NCBI GenBank assembly: GCA_029204225.1
Contig: CM055104.1
Coordinates: forward strand, 48,554,451-48,618,450
DNA: 64,000 bases
DNA from: Diphasiastrum complanatum
Lineage: Eukaryota; Streptophyta; Lycopodiopsida; Lycopodiales; Lycopodiaceae
Reading direction: 5' to 3'
This document shows, piece after piece, positions 42,943 through 52,533 of the stretch (position 1 is the stretch's first letter; each line of letters opens with the position of its first letter). Made by a program: the position numbers and the translations under genes. A model generated the notes under the pieces. It did no database searches. It had not been told where the DNA came from and saw nothing but the letters and a program-made list of their open reading frames with translations.

Positions 42943-43700
42943 TGTAGTGGGTTTCATTCCTAGCCTATCCTCAACCCAAGATCCAAGTAATCTAGCATCA
43001 AGGAGATGAAGTAGTTGTCACGCGTAGGTTCGTTCCCGTGAGAGTGATAGCATAGCTCAGATTTCAGCATGAATGGAAGATCCACATCTAATTCTAACAT
43101 CCATTAACCCTAACCATTTAACACTACATTCATTAACACTACGATCCACAACGAAGATAGCTTACTCTTTCTCTCTCTCCCTTTCTCTCCCACAAAGAGT
43201 ATAATAAAGATATATCCTAATAACATTTTGATCCAACAATTAGCAGACACAACAAAAGTATAAGAGATGGAGGAAAAGTGATAGAGAGCAAGGACATTCA
43301 AAAATCCATTCCATAAGAGAACCAATTTGCTTGTATTGAAATGAGGATATGAACATGAGGAGCAACTCGAATTTGCCCCTATTTATAGTAGAGAGGAGGA
43401 CCCTGGCCTCGAAATCCTACCTCGAAATCCTACTGGTCCATTTCTACCTCCCTAACTATTCAAACTTAAAAAAGAGTGGGAACCAATTTGAATTTGAACT
43501 TTGGTGGGAACCCCTACTTTATATATCTCAGAACTCAATAGGTTGTTTCAAAGGTCAAAATGCACAAAATTTGACCCTCCAATAATAAGATCAGATAATC
43601 AAACAACTAAATGTCCGAAAAAGCCTAAAAAACACTAGTTTTTTTGGACTTTTTTGATACCATTAGACCTCTACAGCTTGTTTCTTCTTTCCACAAATTC
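42943..43700 (-). repeat. 5' LTR of minus-strand Gypsy element (right end uncertain)
   Basis: Begins TGTAGTGGGTTTC at 42943 (plus reading). A minus-strand TATA box CTATAAATAGGGG lies at 43376-43388, with about 430 bp from there to the LTR end, a usual R-U5 length. Its other terminus was not located, so 43700 is a guess. Different family from the LTR at 38168. Confidence 0.6.
43376..43388 (-). promoter_or_regulatory. LTR TATA box
   Basis: Minus strand ACTATAAATAGGGGC, a strong plant TATA consensus in the inferred LTR, in the orientation of the element. Confidence 0.6.
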
Positions 43701-44409
43701 TGAGCAACCTCAAACTACCTCATAGAGTGTGTATGCAAATTCAACAGTGTAGAAAGCGATTCTGTCTATCAAAAACATGTATTTTTCATTTTCAAAAAGC
43801 CACATTTCTTAATCAAAATTCAAGTTTTTTGACACATTTTGATGGATCTTAAATCGTGCAAGTACAACCAATCCTAATTTTAGCCAAAACAAAACATTTC
43901 TCAATAATACCCTATTTTCAATCTATAGCCAAAAAAAAAAAACATCGTTTTTCAATCACTTTCAACTATAAAACATGGTCTAGAGATCATATCAATGACA
44001 TAATTGTCAAGCAATCATTAAAACATGCTTAATGATTAAAAATAGCAAATAATCTTATTGAAGTCATTAACATATTGTATGTTATGAGAATTTCAGGCCA
44101 AAATTTAGAATACTAGCCAAAAATCACTATAAACTGTGGAAATCCAAGCAATCTACTGATATGGCAATGGAACACCCATATTGATTGATTAAGTAGTAAA
44201 ACTCTTAGTTTAAATAAATCATATGCAGATTCAACAAGGAGTAGATATGTAGAACATGTCCAATCTAGTTGCCCAATTTCAGTATGGTGTGGAAATTCTT
44301 GAGTCTATGTCGTGGCATAAGCCAAATTGTGACATGCTGGAAAGAAACCAAAAAATAGGAGATACATGTTAAATTCTCTAAATGCATTGTTGGGGAGGCT
44401 GATGTGTTA
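43701..44409. other. Intergenic or LTR continuation
   Basis: A/T-rich; no gene or repeat recognised. May include the rest of the LTR starting at 42943. Confidence 0.4.
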
Positions 44410-44758
44410 TTCCCTTGCATATTCCATTTTAAGTTGAAATCCATTTTCTCTAGGAGGAGGAATTTATAAAAGCTTCCTAAGGGAGCTAGTGTATTTGAAA
44501 AAATAAGTTGAACTTTTTTGGTGAAAAACGGTTTTTTACCTGGCAAAGACTTCCAAACTGAGTGTATTACAAGGTATTTAGATGGCTTAGTATAAAAGAC
44601 ACCTTCAGTTTGGAAGTCTTTGCCAGGTAAAAAACCGTTTTTCACCAAAAAAAATTTCAACTTATTTTTTCAAGTACACTAGCTCCCTTAGGAAGCTTTT
44701 ATAAATTCCTCCTCCTAGAGAAAATGGATTTCAACTTAAAATGGAATATGCAAGGGAA
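44410..44758. repeat. Long near-perfect inverted repeat (hairpin)
   Basis: Left arm 44410-44561 and right arm 44605-44758, about 152 bp each with a 43-bp loop. Pairs include TTCCCTTGCATATTCCATTT with its complement at the far end, GAGGAGGAATTTATAAAAGC, and CCTGGCAAAGACTTCCAAAC. Only a few mismatches and one 2-bp length difference (run of T/A near 44516/44650). It could be a foldback element, or an inverted duplication that yields a long hairpin RNA. Open frames across it are artefacts. Confidence 0.95.
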
Positions 44759-45518
44759 GCCATTGAAGCCATGGGAAATGGCTTGCTTCCATTGGAACTT
44801 AGATTTGACATTGAAGCCAAAATCAAAACTCTTGTATTAAGAACCCTACACCCATGGCTTCAATGCCTACTACTCCTACCCCAACCACCCCCACTAGGTT
44901 CTAGTGAATCTTTTGATACCATTAGCAATCCAAGGTTTAAAGTAACTAGATAAATAATCAAGGTTTTCATTGAGGGAGGAAATTCTAGACTTCACAACAT
45001 CTATATCAACATCATTAGTTCTCCAAGCAAATTGAATGGATCTATCAATGTCTTTAATTGATAAGTTTGTTTTTATTGTAGCAAGTTTGGGGGGTGGAGC
45101 TAAATGTCACCTCTATATGATGTGCAAAGAGGTTTGCAAGCCTCATTCACTCCTAGCCCTTCACACTCCATGAGAGAGAGGGTGCACCCTTGTCTTATTT
45201 TGACTTCTGAGGCCTGCATCATGCTTTGACATGCAGCTGAACTTTGAAGCTTGCATATAGATCAATCCAAGTTTGAGGGGCTTTTCAAGACAGCCTACTC
45301 ATGTTCCTATGGTGGCATTGCTCGGTTGTTCATATAGATCTCCACATAGCTGCTACCCTTGTTTGTCTTCTAATACTCATGGGAATTTTCACCTATGTTT
45401 CAGTAGGCAATCTTTCCAGTGGTTGTCTCTGTTCTTCACCATCTTGTTGTTGCCATTGAAGGCTTCTCTTGCTGGTCTCTTTGATGCTTTACTTCTGTAT
45501 GTCAGTGATCCTAAAGAT
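44759..45518. other. Intergenic, unassigned
   Basis: A plus-strand frame begins in the right hairpin arm (MEYAREAIEAMGNGLLPLEL, 44741-44953) but matches no family I know. No other content recognised. Confidence 0.35.
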
Positions 45519-45712
45519 TTGGGGCCATCTTTTCCATGCTTTGGATTTGGGACTCTTGTCTTCTGATGTTGCTGGCACATTGTTGGGGCCATCTTTTCCC
45601 TGCTCTTGGATTTGGGATTCTCGTCTTCTGATGTTGCTGACACATTGTTGGGGCCATCTTTTCCATGCTCCTGGATATGGGATTCTGGTCTTCTGATGTT
45701 GCTGCCACATTG
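45519..45712. repeat. Minisatellite, three units of about 65 bp
   Basis: Units start TTGGGGCCATCTTTTCC at 45519, 45583 and 45648 and continue with TCTTCTGATGTTGCTGGCAC. A partial unit follows at 45713, and a diverged relative (GTCTTCTGATGTTGCTGGCA, CAAAGTCGTCTTCTC) recurs at 45859-45930. All overlapping open frames are repeat products. Confidence 0.9.
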
Positions 45713-46561
45713 TTGGATCTAGGGGCAAAGAATCTGACAAAGTCGTCTTCTCTTCTCCTACTCAGGAAAGCTAGCATGTGATTTGTATCAGATGGTGTTG
45801 ACATTCAGTTTCACATTCCAAAGGGGCAGGTTTCACCCTACGCACTACTGCAGGCCGAGGGTCTTCTGATGTTGCTGGCACAGTTTTGGGTCTAGCGGGC
45901 AATGAATCTGACAAAGTCGTCTTCTCCCGTACTCGTCCTGAGTAGGGTAGGCTACTGAAGTCATAGTAGCTTGAGAAAACACAGCATGGTCCCTGAGTAG
46001 CTGAGAGCAATGAGAAGGCAAACGGGAAAGCCAGCTGACAGGGAAGACGAGTAATCGATAACACAAGGAAAGAGGCAGACGAGTATGGTAACCTGCAGCA
46101 GGCAAGACTACATTCGTGAGCAAGCGTGGATTCTTAGAAGGGAGCATTGCAAAAGACAAGGTGACTACAATGTTCATAAAACTCATTCAGTCACTCACTC
46201 AGTGAACATACTGTATTGGGAGAAGAGAGCTGTCATGCAAAGGCTGATACGAGAGAGCTCTCATGCAAAGAGAGCTCTCATGCAAAGGCTGATAGAAAGT
46301 GGCATGGATTATTTGCCAATTATGAGATACTATAGCTCCATCTTTGCTCTTGTGGCTCTCCTTGGAATAGTTAAAACTCTCGCATTTTGCTCTCCTCTTG
46401 ATCAAGCTATTCTATACTCCATCATTTACGGTATCCTATTTTTGTTGATGGAGACTACTCGGAATTGAGAAGCAATGGATTCTTTATGAGTTAGCTAGCA
46501 AGCTAGCAAGCTCTGGCCCGCTAGTGAATCAATTGCAAGAATTTAGCTCATTTCATGACAT
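45713..46561. other. Leader-like sequence next to a primer site
   Basis: Lies downstream (minus sense) of the primer site at 46562, so by position it is the leader of a minus-strand element, but no gag follows. A short internal repeat of ATGCAAAGGCTGATA / AGAGCTCTCATGCAAAG lies at 46230-46290. The plus-strand frame 46085-46468 has hydrophobic segments near its end but no recognisable family. Confidence 0.35.
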
Positions 46562-46574
46562 AGCTTTGATACCA
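46562..46574 (-). other. Copia primer-binding site (initiator tRNA-Met)
   Basis: Minus strand TGGTATCAAAGCT directly abutting LTR terminus at 46575. Orients the element to the minus strand. Confidence 0.8.
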
Positions 46575-47266
46575 TGTTGAAAATGCAGCAAAAAGAATCC
46601 AATAAATGTTTTAAATGATGGAGGAAGCACCTTGAATGGATCCAATTGAGATCCTATAGCCAAAACACCAACCAATTTAGTCCTAGTTTTTCCTTAACTT
46701 GAACTCCACTACAAGGCTCAAAATCTTGCAATTTCCTTCACACGTGTGAATGTATGGATTGCCACAAGCAGAGTACAGTACCTTAACTTGCTAATCAATC
46801 CCACAAATGCAAAGAACTCAAAGCAAATAGCAAATATCAAGCATATGGATTACCAATAACATTGATAGAAGGAAACCAATTTTGTACTCATGAATTGATG
46901 GAGAAACCATCACATATTTATACATAAGTAGCTCGGATCTGAGCATTTTAGGGCTTCTTTGAACTCATCATAACATAACCCTATCCAACCTAATAAATCA
47001 TTGGATCCACCCTAATTAAGGGTCTAGATCTTGAGATCCAAAAACAATGTAAAACTTGCTATTTTTGGCTCCTACTTTTTCGCTAGCCTATCTATGCACA
47101 TTTTGGCCTCATTCCAAAGGTGACATTCCAAAGCTAGGTTACGGATTTGACTCAAGATAAAGTATTCTATGCTTTTGGCACGTGTGACATCCCACATCAT
47201 GGCCATATTACGATTTACAAGTGGATTTATCAAAACTAATCATGCTAGAATTGTGAAATTTCAACA
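46575..47266 (-). repeat. Copia 5' LTR
   Basis: 692 bp with TGTTGAAAAT start and AAATTTCAACA end (near-symmetric termini). Contains the palindrome CACACGTGTG near 46740, a second GGCACGTGTGACA near 47178, and a minus-strand TATA-like TTATGTATAAATATG near 46915. No coding part of the element was recognised at lower coordinates, so it is close to a solo LTR with primer site. Confidence 0.7.
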
Positions 47267-48100
47267 GAGCTGCCCAGTGGAGGTCTCAAGTTGCTATGAT
47301 TGAGAGTTTTGATTGTGATTTCTTTTAGCTCGACTGTTTCTAGACCTAATAATTTCTTTTGAATAAAAAAAAAGATGTTAATTGAAACAATGAATGTGTT
47401 ATTAAATGATTGTTATAGCCACAAATTCTTGAGCATTCAATTGATACAAAAGTTATGTTCCCACCGAGGCTAATGGCCATAAGTACATGGTAGAATTGGC
47501 AATAGGGATAGATACCAAGGTTTATATTTGAAATACACCAAATCTAAGATTGTAAGTGCAAAATTATTTGGAATCAGAAAGCTTCCATGTCATGAATATC
47601 GATAGAACTTATGTCATCCTAGAATACTAGAATATGACTAGCTCTTTAGTAGATTTGATATGTTATCAAATGATTCTAAGAATCACTTTGCTAGTGATAG
47701 ATTGCTTTTACTTTGAATCAAGTAAAATTTGATATCCCCCTTCTCCTCTTATATCTTCTATATAGAGTAAGGGTTTTTTTTTTTGAATATTATAAGTATG
47801 AGCAGTTTCATATTGTAACAAAGCATGATGTAGAATGTGATGATAATGTAAATAATTGTTCGAATTGTCATATCGTTTTGTTTTGAGGTTTATAAATTTA
47901 AAAAAAGTGATGGATGCGTTATATATTGTATGATATTTGAATTTAGAGTTTGTAGATGCATTTTCTATTTGGTTCGCTTCATATGAGTTATGTAAATTAG
48001 AAGATAGACCTCTTGCCAAGAACTCAAGTCGATAGGTCCTTCAAAAACCATATCGGTTTAGCTCAAAAGACGAATACTAAGTGCCAAGGTAGAGAAGGTG
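47267..48100. other. Intergenic
   Basis: No gene or repeat recognised. Minus frame 47708-48019 shows no family features. Confidence 0.45.
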
Positions 48101-48345
48101 TCATGTTTCTTTTACATAGGCCGCCAAGCAAGAAACATGAGTAGTAGAATATATACAAAAGAAGCTTGGAAATGCTACTTCAATGCCACAAATGTAACTA
48201 TTCTACGCCATACCAAAATGTCATGTTTCTTTACATCTACCGCCATTGCCATCACCAAGCAAGAAACATGAGATAGTGGAATGTATATAGAAAAATCTTG
48301 AAAATATTGCTTCAATATCACAAACATAACTATTCTACTCCAAAC
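48101..48345. repeat. Two tandem units of about 120 bp, each with an inverted repeat
   Basis: Each unit starts TCATGTTTCTTTACAT-like (48101, 48221), includes CAAGCAAGAAACATGAG, and continues with CTTCAATGCCACAAATGTAA / CTTCAATATCACAAACATAA. Within each, CATGTTTCTT and AAGAAACATG can pair (48102-48111 with 48129-48138 in unit one). Confidence 0.85.
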
Positions 48346-49239
48346 CACCAGAATGTAGCAAGAATAATAGAGTAGGCATAAGTGCTCATGTTGTTCTCCA
48401 CAACATCTTACAAGCATGTGTTAGGGCACATGAGCCTAGCAAGGAAGATCATGTTGCACAAAGGAGGAAGAGGAGATGGAGGTCCAAGTTCTCTCAATTT
48501 TCAAATGAGCCAAAGGATCTTTCAATTAATGCCTCTAGTCTATTTAAATGGATGATCTTGTTGTGCTTCATCGACACAAGGGGGAAATTAGCAATTTGGA
48601 GCTAGTCAAGAGCATCGAAGGGGAATCAAATGTTCAATGTACTAAGGATATGTTTTTGCAGGTTATTGAAGACTCAAGTTAGGTTAAAAGAGCAACAAGA
48701 AAGTGTTGTTCAAACTCAGTTTACTTATCTAAATTCAAGTTTGAGCTATGTCATGTCAATGTTTGGAAATTGTCAATTTTGGTGAATCTATGGTCATTGT
48801 TTTTGTATCAAATGGATCTTGAAGATGGAATAGTGTGACCTACTAGTTATATGGAGTAATGTGGAGCTGGATTAGCATAATTTTTGTACTCTTTTACTCA
48901 TGTATTTCCTAGTCAAGGGTTGATGGTTCTTTATGGCAAGGTGACAATGGAGGCTCATATATGGGAGTTTTGGACACATACACTTCACATGAAGTGAAAT
49001 ATGGAGGAAGCATTTGTTGTTCACTCACATTTATTACTTGTTTGCTACTGTTTTCTAGAGATATTAAAGGTGGAAGCATGGAGGGATCATAACATTTACA
49101 TTATATTTTATTCTTCATGTTGGCTTTTCATCTTGATATGTAAAATTGATGTAAGAAATAGTGAATCATCATCCAATAGGGACACTATTCTCTATATCAA
49201 TTATGAAGTCTTTCCATTTCATATTTAGAGATAATCAAA
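48346..49239. other. Intergenic with diverged LTR-like piece
   Basis: GGGCACATGAGCCTAGCAA near 48424 and the following Ser/Thr-free sequence resemble part of the LTR at 37662-38025. No gene recognised; the frame at 49001-49228 has no family features. Confidence 0.35.
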
Positions 49240-49318
49240 GGAAAAGACTTATTCATAAAGCATAGATCACATCTTGGTTTATGTTCTAAATCTATGCTAA
49301 AACTAGTTGAAGAGGGAA
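49240..49318 (+). pseudogene. Copia RNase H C-terminal end
   Basis: Plus strand GKDLFIKHRSHLGLCSKSML, KLVEEG, followed by the polypurine tract TTGAAGAGGGAA and a probable LTR start TGCGAAAATTGTC at 49319. Nearly the same residues occur on the minus strand at 50646-50735, so two 3' ends of one family face each other here. Confidence 0.75.
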
Positions 49319-49600
49319 TGCGAAAATTGTCAACTAGTTTTCTAATGTTGTAGCTAGTTTGGCAATTTGAGCCTAAATGGCCAAATTAGCAAATAAACTT
49401 CACATGGGTGGTTCACACATGTGAAATTAGAGTACATGACCAATTTGAGCCTAAATGGGCCAAATTAGCAAATAAACTTCACATGATTGGTTCACGCATG
49501 TGAAATTAGAGTACATGACCAATTTGAGCCTAAATGGGCCAAATTAGCAAATAAACTTCACATGGTTGGTTCACACATGTAAAATTGAAGTACATGACCA
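49319..49600 (+). repeat. 3' LTR start with three 79-bp tandem units
   Basis: After the LTR start come three units beginning CAATTTGAGCCTAAATGG at 49363, 49441 and 49520, each with AAATAAACTTCACATG and GGTTCACACATGTGAAATT. Each unit holds an imperfect palindrome TTCACACATGTGAA. The LTR's other end was not found: minus-strand protease sequence begins near 49610. Confidence 0.85.
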
Positions 49601-49609
49601 ATTTTAAAG

Positions 49610-50190
49610 TTGGTTACCATCATTTGTTGTGTAGATGACTTTCTTCTCACCTTCATAAGTCAATTAAAAAAAGCAATACTCTTTATGACTTGTCATATGA
49701 GAACTAGCACTACTATCAATCCACCATGGATCGATATCACCTTCACTTGACAACAAACTTGAAGACATTACAGAGGAATCATCATTTTGTTCAACATCAT
49801 CATCATCTAGCGGTAGATTTTCTTCAATTCTCTCCTTGATCTTTCTTTTTCTTGTAGCATTCATTAGAAAAATGTCCTTTCATTCCACAATAAGAACATT
49901 TAAGCTTAGACTTTTCCTTTTTCTTACCACCAAAAGAAGATGCCTCACCTTGGTCCAAGTCCCCTTGCTTCTTGAATCCCTTTCCACCAACACATGTTGC
50001 AAGTCCTCCACACTTGGCAATGTCTTTTGGATGGCAAAACTTTGCACAAGGTTAGCATGAGTATCTAACAATCCATTGAGCATTACTTGTACAAGCTCTA
50101 CTTTTTTAATGCTATCATCAATACATGTTAGATTATCATTTAAGACTTTGACTCTTAAATTAAAGGCATGAGTACTTTCCCCTTTCCTTT
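49610..50190 (-). pseudogene. Copia gag end and protease (broken)
   Basis: Minus strand. Gag MLNGLLDTHANLVQSFAIQK and LPSVEDLQHVLVE (50000-50083), a knuckle CSYCGMKGHFSNEC in another frame near 49860-49900, an acidic linker, and the protease site PWWIDSSASSHMTSHKEY near 49670-49725, then KKVIYTTND. The protease reads D-S-S where the family has D-S-G, so it would be impaired even without the frameshifts. Same lineage as 22262-24504. Confidence 0.82.
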
Positions 50191-50195
50191 GGATA

Positions 50196-50645
50196 TGTTA
50201 CGTACCCCTAAGGGCACACAACAGCTTACTTGAGCTGACGGTCTCATTTATGGGACATAACACTGGTCTAGAGCTATAGGTCTTTGGGTGCCATGTGTCA
50301 GTGTCCTTTTGGTGCAAGCAGACCCTTTGTTATGGACCCACGTTAGTGTGCACAACTAACGCGTGTCATGTGTGACTCCTATGGTTAGAGATGACCCCAC
50401 CTGGACAATGTATATAGTGTGAAATGAAAAATCCTATTATTATTGTGACTAGATTCAATGTTTCTACTACTCAAATTGAATCCCTCCAAAACTCGTATTC
50501 TACACTTTCCAAAAGTGTTTATTCAAATTCTTTTAGACTAATATAATTTTAAAAAGTCAAACTCTATGTCTAATATGAAATTGGCCTCAAATGCCACATA
50601 AACAAATGTAGCAATTTTGACTAAACTAGTTGAAACCTCTCACAC
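50196..50645 (-). repeat. Probable Copia 3' LTR (minus strand)
   Basis: Right end CCTCTCACA at 50645 lies next to the polypurine tract AAAGAGGGAG (minus) after RNase H, so this edge is good. Left end TGTTACGTACCCC at 50196 is a guess from TG and the start of gag sequence. TGTGAGAGGTTTCAACTAG (minus) resembles the LTR start at 49319. Confidence 0.5.
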
Positions 50646-50822
50646 TCCCTCTTTGACTAGTTTTAGCATGGACTTTGATAACACTCCAAGTGATGTCCTA
50701 TGCTTCATAAACAGGTCCTTTCCCAATGCTTTGGTGAAGATATCAACTACACATTCCCCTGAAGAAACATGTTGAAGCTCCACCTCCTTTGACATGACTT
50801 GCTCCCTCACAAAGTTTGACAT
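50646..50822 (-). pseudogene. Copia RNase H C-terminal end
   Basis: Minus strand MSNFVREQVMSKEVELQHVS, IFTKALGKDLFMKHRTSLGV, SKSMLKLVKEG, stop, then polypurine tract. 5' truncated at about 50822-50880; no RT upstream. Confidence 0.82.
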
Positions 50823-51026
50823 GAAGAATCACATTGAATGTAAATGAGATGATTCCTCCATGCTATCAACTTTGAACCTTCATGAATGAGCCTCTATCTC
50901 CATCTTGCAATAAGATGCCATCATCACTTGATAACTTGATCATGAATGAGTGAAATAATGAGCCTCCAATAGCTTCATTTCAATCAACAAAACCTGATGA
51001 AAATCAGACGAGTTTAACGACACCAC

Positions 51027-51920
51027 TGTTGTGAATGAACAAGTAGGGGTTGATTTGTCTTAATTCTCTTAGAACCCGGATGGAATTCGATTATGTCTGC
51101 TGGCTACTGCTTGTTATAACAGATCTACAATCCTCCAGAGTGTAGATAGACACTACTGACCTACGTTTGATTTGTTTAAGTATTCAACAAGATGACCCAG
51201 TGTGCGGAATAAAAGAATAAACAACTAATTACAAACAAACAACAATCAGACATTAGAGCATTCAAGATCATTCAACATGTGCATTACAGCTACTCTATTA
51301 TCAATGATCCTCTTTCTTGAGAGCACTGTTGTGACAAAGCATCGTCGTGAGAGATTGCTATATCTCTCACGAACTATATCAGATCGTCTCGCTTACTAGC
51401 GGACTTCTTGGACATCAGCTAGCTCTTCTATGCTTAGATCACATTGGCATTCAACCAATTTGGTGTTCAACCGATTCTCTCATCCTCAACCTGATTGTGT
51501 AGATGGAAGGAGAAAGGATTTAAGGTAATCAATTTTGATTACAAGAATGACTGATTAAGCATGTTCCAACGGTATTCGGATTGCCTTTAGCATCATCCGT
51601 GTAGGAGGTACTCCTCCTAGTACTTTCTTGATTTTCTTTGTACTTTGAGCATCAAGATCCGTCGCCTTTCGTTCTTTGAGTCTTCTTCGCCTTCGTGTGT
51701 TCTTCGGCCTTCGGCTTTGCCATTGAGCCTCTTTGGGTCCACGAACATTTGGCCTTTGCGTTTGGGTGTCCTTCAGTCCACGAACATTTCACCTTTGTCT
51801 TTGGGTATCCTTCAGTCCTCGAAGCCTTGGTCTTTGCATTCGGGCAGTTCCCTTGCGTTTATACAGACTTGAGATCAAAAGCTAGCAAAGCTTTGTGGCT
51901 TAAAATATTTTATGTCTTCA
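51027..51920 (-). repeat. Probable 3' LTR
   Basis: Right end ATGTCTTCA at 51920 abuts the polypurine tract, so it is well placed. Left end TGTTGTGAATG at 51027 is chosen for TG and a plausible length (894 bp). No coding content. Confidence 0.45.
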
Positions 51921-51966
51921 GCTCCCTCTCAAAGCATGGTAGCTTTACGACTCCTAGACTCTTCCT

Positions 51967-52330
51967 CTACATCTCAACCAATCCTTTGTCTAAGGACTTG
52001 GTGACGATGTCCGCCACCATTTGCTTCATTTCAATGAAGTTGGTCTTCAATTCGTTTCTTGTGACTAGGTCCCTTATCAAATGATATTTGATTGCAATGT
52101 GTTTTGTTCTTGAGTGAAATATGGGATCCTTCATCAAGTGTATGACAGAAGTGTTATCCCTCTGCAAAATCAGAGGCCCTCTGGTGGTTTCACCCAGTCC
52201 GTCGAGGAACTGTCTGAACCATGTGATTTCATTGGCCATCTTTGCGGCTACAACGTATTCTGCTTCACATGATGACTAAGCTATGATGGTCTGCTTCTTG
52301 CTGACCTAGAAAATTGATGCGCTCGCTGCA
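51967..52330 (-). pseudogene. Copia RNase H
   Basis: Minus strand MANEITWFRQFLDGLGE, LILQRDNTSVIHLMKDPIFH, SRTKHIAIKYHLIRDLV and ADIVTKSLDKGLVEM: the C-terminal half of Copia RNase H, uninterrupted over 91 codons. The upstream part (EAEYVVAAK) is separated by a stop near 52280. Confidence 0.85.
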
Positions 52331-52533
52331 ATGGATCCATTTGTCCTTGGCTAGACTGTCGATGGCTTTCTCAAATGTCTGTGGATTACCACTGAATCCG
52401 CAGAACTCTTCGGATGTTGAAGTTGACCTTCCTAGCACGAATCTAGTTGGCGTTCTCTTGTTGATCTCCTAGGAAATTCTCGAGGTACTGCAAGGTCTTT
52501 GCCTTTGTCTCTTATGCTAGTTCCAAAACCATT

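Noticed and set aside
44265-44953. ORFs of 131 and 70 codons across the hairpin
   Set aside because: They are mirror readings of the two arms and match no family.
46085-46468. 128-codon ORF with hydrophobic C-terminus as a small membrane protein
   Set aside because: Contains internal DNA repeats (ATGCAAAGGCTGATA), lies in a probable retroelement leader and has no recognisable homologue.
49363-49598. CRISPR-like regular repeats (also the arrays at 35941 and 45519)
   Set aside because: Units are contiguous tandem repeats without unique spacers, in a plant genome.
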